From: Metopolophium dirhodum
Lineage: Eukaryota; Arthropoda; Insecta; Hemiptera; Aphididae
Assembly (NCBI RefSeq): GCF_019925205.1
Contig: NC_083564.1
Span: 31,348,447-31,412,446 of the forward strand
DNA length: 64,000 bases
Direction of reading: 5' to 3'
Shown here: piece by piece, positions 51,959 through 61,955 of the stretch
Layout of the letters: each line of letters opens with the position of its first letter
Position numbering within the stretch: the first letter of the stretch is position 1
Notes under the pieces: model-generated
What the model was told of the DNA's origin: nothing
Database searches by the model: none
Seen by the model: the letters and a program-made list of their open reading frames with translations, nothing else
Program-made: the position numbers and the translations under genes

Positions 51959-52848
51959 CTCCTCCCGAAAACCCCATAACAATCCGAGATCACTGGATTG
52001 AAATATGTCGTGTTACCTTTAAAAGGAAACACACTGTATTTTACTTATTACATGTTTACATATTTCTACATAATTTCTATTTAATCAAAACATTTTTAAT
52101 GCTATACCTATAATAAAATAATACAATTTTTTAAACCAGTATTCCTATTATTACTTTTTCAAATGCGAGGCAAGGTAGGTACATTATTTTTCCTACCTAT
52201 ATAATAATGTAAGATAGCGAAGAATAATGATAGTAACATATTAAAGAAATAAGAAAATATGTTGTGTTATAGACACATTGTTAGGCAAATCAACCCTATG
52301 ATTTACGGATGATTAAAGTTAGTAAATATTACATTATAATTTAAAATATTGATAAATTTCAATAAATATACTTTAATTGAATTTATCAACACTAAAGTAT
52401 TAAGATGTACTATTAATGTTAAAATAAATACTATTTTTCAATTTAAAAAAAACAGTAGTGGTATTAATCATACTTGAATATGAAAAATGCAATCAACGGA
52501 AATGATTAATTTTGTTTGTATCTATTTTTATTGCTTACTTGAGGTATTGACAATTTGTATTAGATAATATAAAGATCGCAGCGAATGATATTTTGCTTTC
52601 ACGTAGACATGTTGTATTATAATTGCATACACAAAGCGCCGTTTAAAATTTTGTTAGCTATATTATAAGAATTTTTTGAATAAATTTTTTATTTTTATAT
52701 TTTGACCATCAGTAAGAATTCTCTAAAAAATATTTATTAATAAGGTCTCAAATTGTCAAACTATACTGATGGTTACAAGTCACAAGTAAATAATTGTACA
52801 ACAATAATACAATTCAACAGACGAACTGATAAAAATCATACAACAATA
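51959..52848. other. A+T-rich intergenic DNA, no gene seen
   Basis: No coding region, RNA gene or clear repeat was recognised in this interval. Confidence 0.55.
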
Positions 52849-52849
52849 G

Positions 52850-53170
52850 TACCATAGATAAACATAAAATAGTACTATTAGGTTGTAACCGTGGTATTCT
52901 AGGGGCCCGTGATTATTGTTCAATATTACAAATGATAGGTAGGTATACTATTTAGTATACTATATTTTATTACGAATAATGATGGTCATTGCATCATTCT
53001 CGTTTTAGGAAATTCACCAGTAATAGTCTGGTGGAACTCATACGCTAGAGTGCAGACCATATACCATTATACCAATATAAACAAATTTAGACACGAAGCG
53101 TATTTATTACGAGGCATATCGTAATATTATAATGACGTTGTACTCGGGAGCTTATATTTTTATACTACTG
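52850..53170 (+). repeat. Direct repeat A, copy 1 (partner at 53567-53885)
   Basis: About 320 bases are repeated 717 bases downstream in the same orientation. Shared blocks include CGTGATTATTGTTC, ATTACAAATGATAGGTA, TATTTAGTATACTATATTTT, CATTGCATCATTCTCGTTTT and TAGTCTGGTGGAACTCATA. The right end (from 53093, ACGAAGCGTATTTATTAC) also matches the start of the intronic repeat at 36728. Confidence 0.88.
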
Positions 53171-53566
53171 GACGCGTCCAGTGGCGCCGAACTAATTTTT
53201 TTTAGGTGTAGGCAATGAACAATTACTTATACCCACCTACCCCCATTGGATATTGGATATTATAGAACTAAGTCGTGGCGGCAACCCCCCTCTCCATCAA
53301 TTTTAAATCTAAAAAATATTTTCACAAGTCATAATATTTACTGCATTATGTCTACATTTTAGCATTCTTTAATATTTTAACATAATATTACAGTTAGGAT
53401 CATCTCCAGAAAGAGCCTCCTCAAAATGAAAACTAAGTTATTATCATCTAAAAACGATATTCACAATCACTGATTTAGTTATTTAAGCTTTTAGCTAGGT
53501 ACATCATATCATTCAGTAACAATAAATTAGAACTATTACATTTTTTTTCTTAGTACTATTATGTAA
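53171..53566. other. Spacer between the two direct repeats, with hAT-like CAGTGGCG end
   Basis: CAGTGGCGCC begins at 53179, exactly where copy 1 stops matching the other copies. This suggests that another element interrupted the repeat here. The opposite terminus was not identified. Confidence 0.4.
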
Positions 53567-54230
53567 ATACCATAATAAACATAAATTAATACCTGTTATG
53601 TTTTAACCGCGGTATACTAGGGCCGTGATTATTGTTCGATATTACAAATGATAGGTATATGTATATACTATTTAGTATACTATATTTTATTACGAATTAT
53701 GATGAGTCATTGCATCATTCTCGTTTTAGGAAATTGGCCAGTCAATAGTCTGGTGGAACTCATAGAGCGCAGACCCCTATACCAATATTAGCAAATTAGA
53801 CACGATTACACGAAGCGTATTTATTACGAGCATATCATAATATTATTATGACGTTGTACTCGCAGCTTATATTTTATAGTTTATACTACTCGTCTGTATA
53901 TTATCCGCCCATTTTAAAATCGTTCTTTTTACGTGAACGAAAGATCTGATATACATATGCATTGACATTTCGAGCGCATACAAACATGTATATACGACGT
54001 TTAAACCTGTTGAATCAACCGTTTAAAATATTTTTCATTATGTCGTATAGCACAGTCCTAGTAATTTATTCAGAAAATTAAAATATTCAAATAAAAGCGG
54101 ATTCCTGGCTGTTATAATAATAGCCTATAATTACCCTTCCTTTTATAATTTAAACAGGTCGTGACGCTTAATGATTACAACAGTTAATACTAATAAAACG
54201 TTATATTTTAATATTTATATGTTACAGACT
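53567..54230 (+). repeat. Direct repeat A, copy 2, continuous with the copy of intronic sequence
   Basis: 53567-53885 matches 52850-53170, and 53810-54230 matches the intronic segment 36728-37145. This copy therefore carries the longest version of the repeat (at least 660 bp), of which the other two are parts. No coding domain is recognisable; the open frame at 54171-54404 is A+T-driven. Confidence 0.85.
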
Positions 54231-55169
54231 TATAGGTATATCATAATTGCTTACGGTTTTGATTTTATACGCGTCACAATTAATAATAATAATAATCAAC
54301 GTTTGAAAATTTGGAAATTTCAAAATATTCAAACTATATTTTTACGTTATTGTTGTGAGAGTGAAATTGAGAAAAGTGGACTGATCGATCTTAAGTTGAC
54401 ATAATAACAAATTTAAATCAGTTTTAAAAACTATTATTGAATTACTAGTTTAATCAGTATTATGAAAGAAAGATTGGTATATTTTGACTAAAAATAACTG
54501 TCCGTCACCGATATTATGAAAAATAAAGATGTTGTCAAATATATTTGTCTAGTACCTATATGTAACAGTTTGGCTACATTTTCCGACTGATCTGCTTTGT
54601 AGGTTAAGTTAATATATTGTCTAGCGATGCATATTTTATATCGTAATTATTAAAGTACCTTTCAACGATGTTCATGCGTTTATTAATTTATTTAATTAGT
54701 GAGATCAACTAATACTGTACATTGGTGACGAGGCATAAATGGTGTACTTATATTACTTATATATTCATGTATTATGTGAAGTACGTTAGTAGGGGGACAT
54801 CGAAGTAATGGCTCCAGACAAATTCCACGTGTTTGATAGTATTGGTGTAGTATAGTATAGTATAGGTATAAGGTAATATAGTATATATATTAAGAACTTA
54901 TAATCCATTTTTTATTTAATTTATAAATATTTGTGCATTATAATAACTATATTTAAAATAAAAGGTAAGTATAAATGCATAAAATAGTACATTTAATACA
55001 TATTTTTAGTACACTTTTATCTGTACCGATATGCATACGTATTATTAGACAAATTAATATAGGCATTACATTAGAGACGTTAGAGACATTTTGAAATTTT
55101 AAATTAAAATCTAGACAATTGCACGTTTTTCCGCATTGGATTTTTCCTTTCCATGACACCATGACATCC
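54231..55169. other. A+T-rich intergenic DNA, no gene seen
   Basis: A short GTATA repeat lies near 54850-54862. Nothing else was recognised. Confidence 0.55.
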
Positions 55170-55245
55170 GTTTGATTCGACGATATTATAAATTATAATC
55201 ATATTATAATCGATTATTATAATTTATAATCTCGTCGAATCAAAC
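55170..55245. repeat. Near-perfect 76-nt hairpin
   Basis: GTTTGATTCGACGA at 55170-55183 pairs with TCGTCGAATCAAAC at 55232-55245, and pairing continues through ATTATAAATTATAAT in both arms to a small central loop. The size and stem are like a microRNA precursor, but the A+T-rich stem and its perfect symmetry also fit a tiny foldback element. Expression is not shown by the sequence. Confidence 0.7.
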
Positions 55246-55813
55246 AATATTGTTCTATTCATATTCATATTAGCTCTTGCTTCGTATTTGCAAAAAATTA
55301 AAATAATGTTCCTTTACCAGCTATAATATGTATAGATTGCTTTACATTGCGTGGTTGTCATAAAAATACCAAGCAGCAGACGTGTTCAGGATTTCGACGC
55401 CCAAGTGGTGGTACATTTTTTCCCCTCCCTAAATACCCTTGACAATTTTTTGCGACAAATAATTTTTTCTAATTTTTTTCGTCATCGTGATATACGGGGT
55501 GAAATTTTAAGAACGCCCACCCCTATTATGACCTTTAATAGAACATTTATTCAAATTCTTAAGGGGGCTGGAAGCGCTCTGTTTCTAAGGAGTAAACGAT
55601 AGGCAATTAGTTTATCAGTTGAAGTCGCGTAGTGCTGTTCTGTGAGTAGTGAATAAACATTTGTGTGAATGTCCAGCGTCTCGCTACACACATCGCCCGC
55701 GACTGAAATTGCTCACTTCCAGCCCTTGAAACACAATATACTGTTTATATACTTGCAAGTAATACCTGAAGTACCTTCAATGACGTTATATACCTATTAT
55801 TATTATTATTTTT
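55246..55813. other. Moderately G+C DNA with an imperfect inverted repeat
   Basis: AAGGGGGCTGGAAGCGCTC at 55561 and GCTCACTTCCAGCCCTT ending 55727 are imperfect inverted copies about 167 bp apart and may be ends of a small element. The open frame at 55351-55602 was not recognised. Confidence 0.35.
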
Positions 55814-56086
55814 TTTTTTATTAATTAACCCGAGGCAACTTTGGCCATTGGGTGGTTTTTACTGTGGGGGTGGGTACTGTACATTTTAAACACGTGTGGT
55901 TTTGCCAGATTTTTTAGTGGGCACCCGTAGGTATCTGCCATGCGGCCCGGGGGGGGGGGGGATGGTGGCACTTTTCTCTGGACACCGCGACTTGCCCGAA
56001 GAAAAATGACGCCCGCGGCCGGCATCGAACCGGCGCCGGTGTACGTCTCAACCGACGCCTTAATCCGCTCGGTCACTCCGTCCCTC
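55814..56086 (-). mobile_element. tRNA-derived SINE, full-length copy
   Basis: On the minus strand the element starts near 56086 with a tRNA-like head (56008-56083). The A box TGACCGAGCGGATT lies at 56062-56075 and the B box GGTTCGATGCC at 56021-56031, and the T arm can form a perfect 5-bp stem. There is no long variable arm, so it is not a functional Ser or Leu tRNA. The body contains a G12-13 run (55950), GGCACCCGTAGGT and GGCCATTGGGTGG on the + strand, and ends in poly(A), seen as poly(T) at about 55810-55820. It shares this body with the truncated copy at 16781-16960. TATTATTATTA-like sequence on both sides may be the target duplication. Confidence 0.82.
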
Positions 56087-57474
56087 TTATTATTACTATA
56101 ATATTATTATGACGTATAAACAGTAAACACTATGTCGCATATAACATTGATATTATACTGTGTTGGCTAGTATTGTTTATTGTTGACGACGATTGTGCCT
56201 ATACACTGTTTAATCGAATAGAATTAGTTTATTTATATTGTAATATTTCGACAGTAAATTGTTTCCAATAAGCATTTAACTTTTTTTAAGTTTGGTATTT
56301 ATGTATAGTGTTTAAATTTAAGTAAAGCAAAGTAATGTTTTCAATTAATTGAATTATTTTTCTTCGACTTAAAAAAGCTGCCAACATAGTACTTAGCGTG
56401 CTAAGTTTCATGCGTGAAGAGGTATTCCGTCAACCAATTAAGATGTGGCTGCAGGTCGTAGTTTAGATTGCATTAATTAAAATTAATTATACAATTATAG
56501 GTGCACTTATGATAGATTTGATAAGCCAGGTTTATTCAAAAACAGCTTTTAGTTAAATAATTTATCAGCGAAAGGCGCATCAGCCATGGGTTCGTTATAT
56601 TATGTTAAAATGTATACAAGAAATTACTTTAAAAATTCAAATCCTAAGACCACCTATGGTTATCATAGTAAATATTAACTCATATTATTCTTCTTGTCGA
56701 GTCCGGTTTTATAATACGCCAATAATGATACTGCTAATAATATAATATACATTTTTTTTATAAAAACACAAACATAATAAAAAAAGGAAAAAAATTCATA
56801 ATACATACAAATTAACAAAACATAACTTAATAATGGAAACAATAAATGAATACATTTGGTAACGAATTCGATAAATCTAATAAATAAAAATCACATACCT
56901 ATTTGGTAACGTCCTATATGTTGTATTTTTAATGTAATTTTGCTATAATAATAAGTTATTAGGTACCTATAATAGGTAGGTACTATGCAGACTCTACAAA
57001 ATGTAAAATATTTTAGGCATCATAATATCAGGTCTATATAAAATGTAAGTACTTTAAGTATTTTATTGAGATTTTAACTCATTAGGGTTACCTAATCATT
57101 TTTAATTACAACAAAAACTTCAAAATAAATTTAATTCAAAACTGGTGTCGTGTAAATATATCCGTCTTACCACTGTTTTTTGTTGCCAAGTTGTCACCTA
57201 TTATTTGCAATAGTTAAATACTTAAATAGGTACCTATAACTTATATTTATAAATATTTTAACCTTGTTTTAAACTTTTAGTTCTTAGCTATAAAAATTGA
57301 TGGATTGTGGCCGCATTCAATCCCCACATTCATGCAGTCTTTTTGTAATATGGCGTCGTATACAGTACAGCACATATACAAAGTATATTTTTTGATATAT
57401 TGCTATTAAAGTGATTAATTTTACTTGATACGATGTGGTAGGTTAAATTGTTTTGATGATGTAATTGTGTGTGT
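56087..57474. other. A+T-rich intergenic DNA, no gene seen
   Basis: A short open stretch at about 56366-56465 (+) reads LKKAANIVLSVLSFMREEVF and onward without an ATG and was not identified. Nothing else stands out. Confidence 0.45.
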
Positions 57475-57813
57475 TTAAGGCACCCGGTGCCGATGCCATT
57501 TTGTCTCCAAAAATACACTTTTTTAATACAACTATTTGAAATAAAATACAAATTCAGAGATCGATACGGGCTGTAGGAAGTCTTTTTCTTTCAGATAAAA
57601 AAATTATCATAAAAATCCGACAATTCTACAAAGCTTGAGATTTATTCCCGTAGTCATTTTTTTCGATAAAATACACCTTATCAACCCCCCCCCCCCCTTA
57701 AATAAGCATTGGGTAGTAGATAAGTGGAAAAGTCTTATAATTGAGAGGGCAACTAAAATATAAAATTTTATTGAATTGTGGAAAACTTGAAAAACTGGCA
57801 CCGGGACCCTTAA
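57475..57813. mobile_element. TTAA-flanked inverted-repeat element with CCCGGTGCC ends
   Basis: TTAAGGCACCCGGTGCC starts at 57475 and GGCACCGGGACCCTTAA ends at 57813. The ends are inverted with two mismatches and are bordered by TTAA on both sides, which suits a piggyBac-like non-autonomous element. The 339-bp element has a C11 run at 57685 and no transposase. Confidence 0.65.
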
Positions 57814-57814
57814 C

Positions 57815-58118
57815 ATAGAATAATATACGTTAACAATTACAAGTGTAATTAGTTGCTTTGCAATTAACTGCTTATAAAAAAAAATTGTGACTGGATTTTT
57901 AATATTTTCAAATGTTATTGTAACAATTTATTAAGAGCCTTGTATTAAATTGTCAAGATTTTTCAACCAACAAATAATTATTGACATTCATAGAAAAAAA
58001 AACGAAAATAATTGGAAATTGAATATGTCCGTAAACAGTTTTGACATAGTTATCGTGTATAGAAAATGCTTAATATATTGTTTATTTAACTATTGAAAAT
58101 GTCATGTATTTGAACAAG
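57815..58118 (-). repeat. Older dispersed repeat (62-kb family), 3' part, inverted
   Basis: Reverse-complemented, this stretch matches the family at 62009-63683, for example TTTTCTATACAC, CTGTTTACGGACAT, TTCAATTTCCA and AATTTAATACAAGGCTCTT. Its 5' part resumes at 59579-59676, so the copy is split by the MULE. Confidence 0.7.
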
Positions 58119-58346
58119 GTACTTGTTTAATCATCAATATATTATTACATATTTAAAAAGACAATTTGTTAAAATCTATAATAAGTTTTTAATAAGTTTT
58201 CTAACTTTTTAACCTCACATTATTGTTGTAACAATTTTGTAATCAATATAATATTTATAATCATCTTATCAATTTATCATATTATCATTACCCACACATG
58301 CTCCCTTTTTTTTACATGGTGAATGAAATAAATTAAATCAATTACA

Positions 58347-58511
58347 ATGAAATCTAGCCCAGATAAAATACAAGTTATTAAAGAGTTACAATACCCAACT
58401 AATAAACTAGAACTATACAGATTTTTAGGTACCTATGATAGGTTTTTTGAGAAACTTTATACCAAATATGTCAAAATTAACAAAATCACAAAGGCAAAAA
58501 AGGGCTCCTGA
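58347..58511 (+). pseudogene. Relic of Ty3/gypsy retrotransposon pol (reverse transcriptase end)
   Basis: The frame of 54 codons contains PDKIQVIKELQYPTNK, then LELYRFLGTYDRFFEKLYTK, and after a short gap KITKAKKG. This matches the conserved segment after the gypsy reverse transcriptase palm: I..fp.P.n..elr.FLG...yrrFi.n...i..pLt.llkkg. The G of FLG and the aromatic/Arg positions are preserved, but two residues of the usual LGxxxYYRRF spacing are lost, and a TGA ends the frame. Reverse transcriptase catalytic motifs, RNase H, integrase and LTRs are not visible. It is a fragment, not an active element. It sits within the MULE near its left inverted repeat, so it was inserted or captured there. 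Confidence 0.75.
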
Positions 58512-58872
58512 TAGATATGGTGCACATATATAAAAAAAAAAAAACTTATACAGCTAAGTACAGTATTATTATTATTATGTGTACCAGTAGATTAGACATT
58601 TTTTTTATTTCTCTTAAGGATGTATTAATAATAAAAAAAAAGTATTAATTAAGAGTTAAATACGGATTTGGTAAATTGAGTCCTATATTATTATTTTTAG
58701 GTAAACTGAGTCAAAGTAATCAATGTCAACTTTTAAAATTTATTCTAGTAAATTAATAATGCTTATTAAATAGGTAATCAATGTCAACTTTTAAATGAAT
58801 AATACATAATACATATAATAATTAATATTTTCAATACCTAATAATAATAACAAATAATAGGTACTCTTGATA

Positions 58873-59145
58873 TTAAACGGGTAAATATTTTAATGATACG
58901 AGCTTAATAAATTGAAGTCTACTAATTTCATTATTTTTGTACTTCGTCATTTGTTCTCTTAATATATTCTCCTTTTCTATGTTGTGTTTTGATTTTTTGC
59001 ATAGCTCTTTACTTCTTATTTGAATATATGTATTAGATTGGATTTCTTTGAGTGCATCAATAAAAATATAAATATTTGGATGTGAAGTATAAAAGTATAA
59101 TTTGTAACCATTTTTTTTATTACGTTCAATTTTCATTACGTCCAT
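58873..59145 (-). pseudogene. Relic of MULE transposase C-terminal region
   Basis: The 90-residue frame contains YFYTSHPNIYIFIDALKEIQ, then SNTYIQIRS, and near its end ENILREQMTKYKNNEISR. From memory, insect and especially aphid MULE transposases (often with FLYWCH domains) end in a similar segment, HPNI..Fl..Lk..Q..tyik.Rs followed by a charged helix. The catalytic DDE part expected upstream is missing, so this cannot be an active enzyme. The frame starts at an in-frame ATG, but that may be fortuitous. The long inverted repeats on both sides support the MULE assignment. A domesticated host protein is unlikely given the size and surroundings. Confidence 0.55.
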
Positions 59146-59578
59146 TATTAATGTTGATATAGATGTGCTTTATACTCGCAATAACTAATGGTGCACAACT
59201 GTCGAGTGTCGACTGTATGTATAGGTAATTTTGAAAACTATAGTCTAATAATATATGAGGACTCAATTCACCGCTTTCATTTTTTTACAGGGGACTCAAT
59301 TCACCGCTTTTGAAAAACAGTAATTTTGTTTGGGACTCAATTTATCTACGCCCGTTAAATAATGTAAAAAAAAAGGGGGGCATGTGTGGGTAATGTTAAT
59401 ATGATAAATTCATAAGATGATTATAAATATTATATTGATTACAAAATTGTAACAACAATATTGTGACCACTACATCATAAAATAATGTGACAGTTAGAAA
59501 ACTTATTAAAAACTTACTATACATTTTAACAAATTGTCTTTTCAAATATGTAATAATATATTGACAATTAAACAGTAC

Positions 59579-59676
59579 TAAAAGTGAAAATCGAAGCATT
59601 ATTTCGACTACGTATGGTGTAAAACAGAAACAAAAAAAAATAAAACACCAATACATTTATCGCTCCACTCAGAATT
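59579..59676 (-). repeat. Older dispersed repeat (62-kb family), 5' end, inverted
   Basis: Reverse-complemented it begins ATTCTGAGTGGAGCGATAAA and continues with a T-rich run and TGCTTCGATTTTC. This corresponds to GATTCTGAGCGAAGCGATGAA...TGCTTGGATTTTC at 62009. It is the other half of the copy interrupted by the MULE. Confidence 0.7.
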
Positions 59677-59988
59677 TAAAATATTGTGAATACTGTGTTT
59701 TCAATATATTTTCTATTAGTTTTATTAGAATTCTGAGGAAAATTGTATTACATTTCCAAGGTTTTTGAACGAGCTTAAAAGTTTTTATCGACATATTATA
59801 AAGAATAAAAAAAATGAAATAAACTGAATGGCTCGAAAAAAATAAAAATATTTAAAAAATGCTAACATTTGATGCAAATATTTAGTATCTGTAGTTATTT
59901 AATTTTCAAATCAATATCAATATTAATTAAACTGGTATTGTGTAAATTATCCGTTTTTTCCTTTACTTGTTTTTTTAATTATTCACTA
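59677..59988. other. A+T-rich intergenic DNA, no gene seen
   Basis: Nothing recognisable beyond short A runs. Confidence 0.55.
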
Positions 59989-60875
59989 AAATTGTATGAT
60001 GTAATTTAAAAATATAGCAAGCGCCAGATAAGGAGCCAGTTTCCTATCCGTGGCACATGGCATATTATAAACACAAAATTAATTATAAGAAACTCATTAG
60101 TATAATAATTGTATAAATTATGATTATAGTTATATTGATATAGCATATCTTAGTCCGTGTGTTAACTGCCTAAAATATAAATTCCATTCCATTCAACGTA
60201 ATTTGTATGCCAGTAAACGGTTCACAATAAACTGCAGATCAATCATAAGTATATCAATGACCGTACTACGATGTAAGTAGCACACAACTTGTATTCGTTA
60301 TCGGGCGCTTCTTTTTAAAATCTATTTAAAGATAAGATTTAATCCAGGATTTCTAAAATGGGGGAGGGGATGGTGGCAATAAATAATATTAGTTAATATA
60401 ATAAGTACAATTTCTACCGCTACATAATGTACCTATTAATTATATATTATGCCATGATGCAAGGATGTGGGCCACTCAAGAGCGCCACTTAATAGAGGGT
60501 CAATTTTTAGATCTCTAAAATCTAGCAAGCTAGAGCATTAAAAACATTTTTAATGCAAAAATAGAAAATCAATAAAACATCATGAAAGTGAATATTTTTC
60601 TACTGGTAATTTTTTTCCAAAAGTACACGTCAATCTCTTTTGTATATGAAAATTGATTTGTTTGCAATTCAGAAAATTTATAATTCTAAATAAACTGAAG
60701 CATCTTGATTTTAAGTTTCAACTGCCATAGGATTATCATACGAATCTATTATCTACGAATAACGTAACTTATAAATACAGATTAACGTTGAAATTGTATG
60801 ATGTAGGTAATTTAAAAATATAGCAAGCGCCAGATAAAAGGTCAGTCTCCTATCCCTGGCACATGGCATATTTTA
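59989..60875. repeat. Segment bounded by 80-bp direct repeats
   Basis: 59989-60067 and 60790-60875 are direct copies (AAATTGTATGATGTA, then AATATAGCAAGCGCCAGATA and CACATGGCATATT) 801 bases apart. Between them lies the second copy of the dispersed repeat (60070-60455). The direct repeats could be very short LTR-like ends, tandem duplication products or parts of a larger family; no coding sequence lies between. Confidence 0.7.
60070..60455 (+). repeat. Dispersed repeat, copy 2 (partner at 50438-50795)
   Basis: This copy matches 50438-50795 over most of its length with substitutions and small indels, in the same orientation, 9.6 kb apart. It sits inside the direct repeats at 59989 and 60790. 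Confidence 0.8.
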
Positions 60876-61955
60876 ATGTTTTATATTACAGTGCTTGTAA
60901 ATTTTAGTCCTTGAAGTACATATTATACTATAGCAATTATTATATTATATTGTATCTACACAATTTGACATGGAACCAATTAATTACAATTTAATGAAAC
61001 GTTTTACTTGTATATTGTATATATATAAAAATAAATAAAAATATGTAAGTAAAAGAAAATTATTGTCGATGTAGGTATAGTACACTATAAGTCCAAAGTC
61101 GTCCTTTGGGTTTGTAAGAACCAAAGCAAAAATACATGTGAAGCCTAATGGCTAATATACATTTTTATTTACAAGTGTCTTAAAAATACATAGTTTTTGT
61201 AATTCACTATTCACATATTATTACGAGTAATTGATTAAAAATTATAGAACTTCAGAAAAATTATTAGTCATTGTTTAAAAATTGTTACTTCATACTAAAT
61301 TGAATAAATATACTTAGTCATAAGTCAAAAAGACATTAATAAAATCTGTAAATTGAAATGTTAATATAAACGTAATTTATTGTATGATATCCCTTATAGC
61401 CTTAAGGCCATGACATGCTTTTTATATATTAATATTATAAAATATGAACTAAAAACTAAAGAATTGATTATACAATAAACTTTATATTTTAAAATTTAAA
61501 ACAATTGAAGTATTTGACATTTACTACCATCCTTACACTGCTAATAGTAAAATTATTATTGAACTGGCAAGACATCAAGTCCATCCAAAACTGTTACATA
61601 ATAAACAACGCCCATGTATTTACTGGAGTGAATATTTTATATGTTTATAGTAAACACTATGTATACATGAATACATATACTGTTATTTAACATCATCAGT
61701 AAAAAATATACTTTATATACTAAGAGCACATGATATTATAAATTATTATTAATAAATGATAAAAATATGTCAGCTGTTTCGTGTTTGTGAATAATATACA
61801 CCACATTTACATACTATAAAATCAGATTACAAGAAATTTGTTCGATTAAGAAGCTGTAGTTAAAAATTACGTTCTAGATAATGTAAGATTATTTAATAGT
61901 AAGATATAGTTACAGCACACTAAAAATTGATTAAATACATTGATTTTAAATTTTA
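60876..61955. other. A+T-rich intergenic DNA with an inverted repeat segment
   Basis: 61267-61326 is the inverted partner of 50344-50407. No gene was seen; the frame at 61505-61690 has no known domain. Confidence 0.5.

Larger units (their letters stand above)
58119..59578 (-). mobile_element. Mutator-like element (MULE) relic with long terminal inverted repeats
   Basis: The left end 58119-58317 and right end 59362-59578 are about 200-bp inverted copies of each other. Shared blocks include TTAATAAGTTTTCTAACT, ACAATTTTGTAATCAATATA and ACCCACACATG. Long inverted ends are typical of MULEs. The interior carries a transposase C-terminal relic on the minus strand (58873-59145) and a gypsy pol relic on the + strand (58347-58511). 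The element lies inside an inverted copy of the 62-kb repeat family. The expected 9-bp duplication was not found. It is too short to be autonomous, since the MULE catalytic domain is absent. Confidence 0.72.

Noticed and set aside
51771..52001. 76-codon frame at 51.8-52.0 kb
   Set aside because: It lies within an arm of the foldback element and runs past its end; not a conserved protein.
55825..56076. 83-codon minus-strand frame
   Set aside because: It is a translation of the SINE, including its tRNA-like head.
56008..56083. Functional tRNA gene
   Set aside because: The acceptor and anticodon stems are poor, and it continues into a SINE body shared with another copy.
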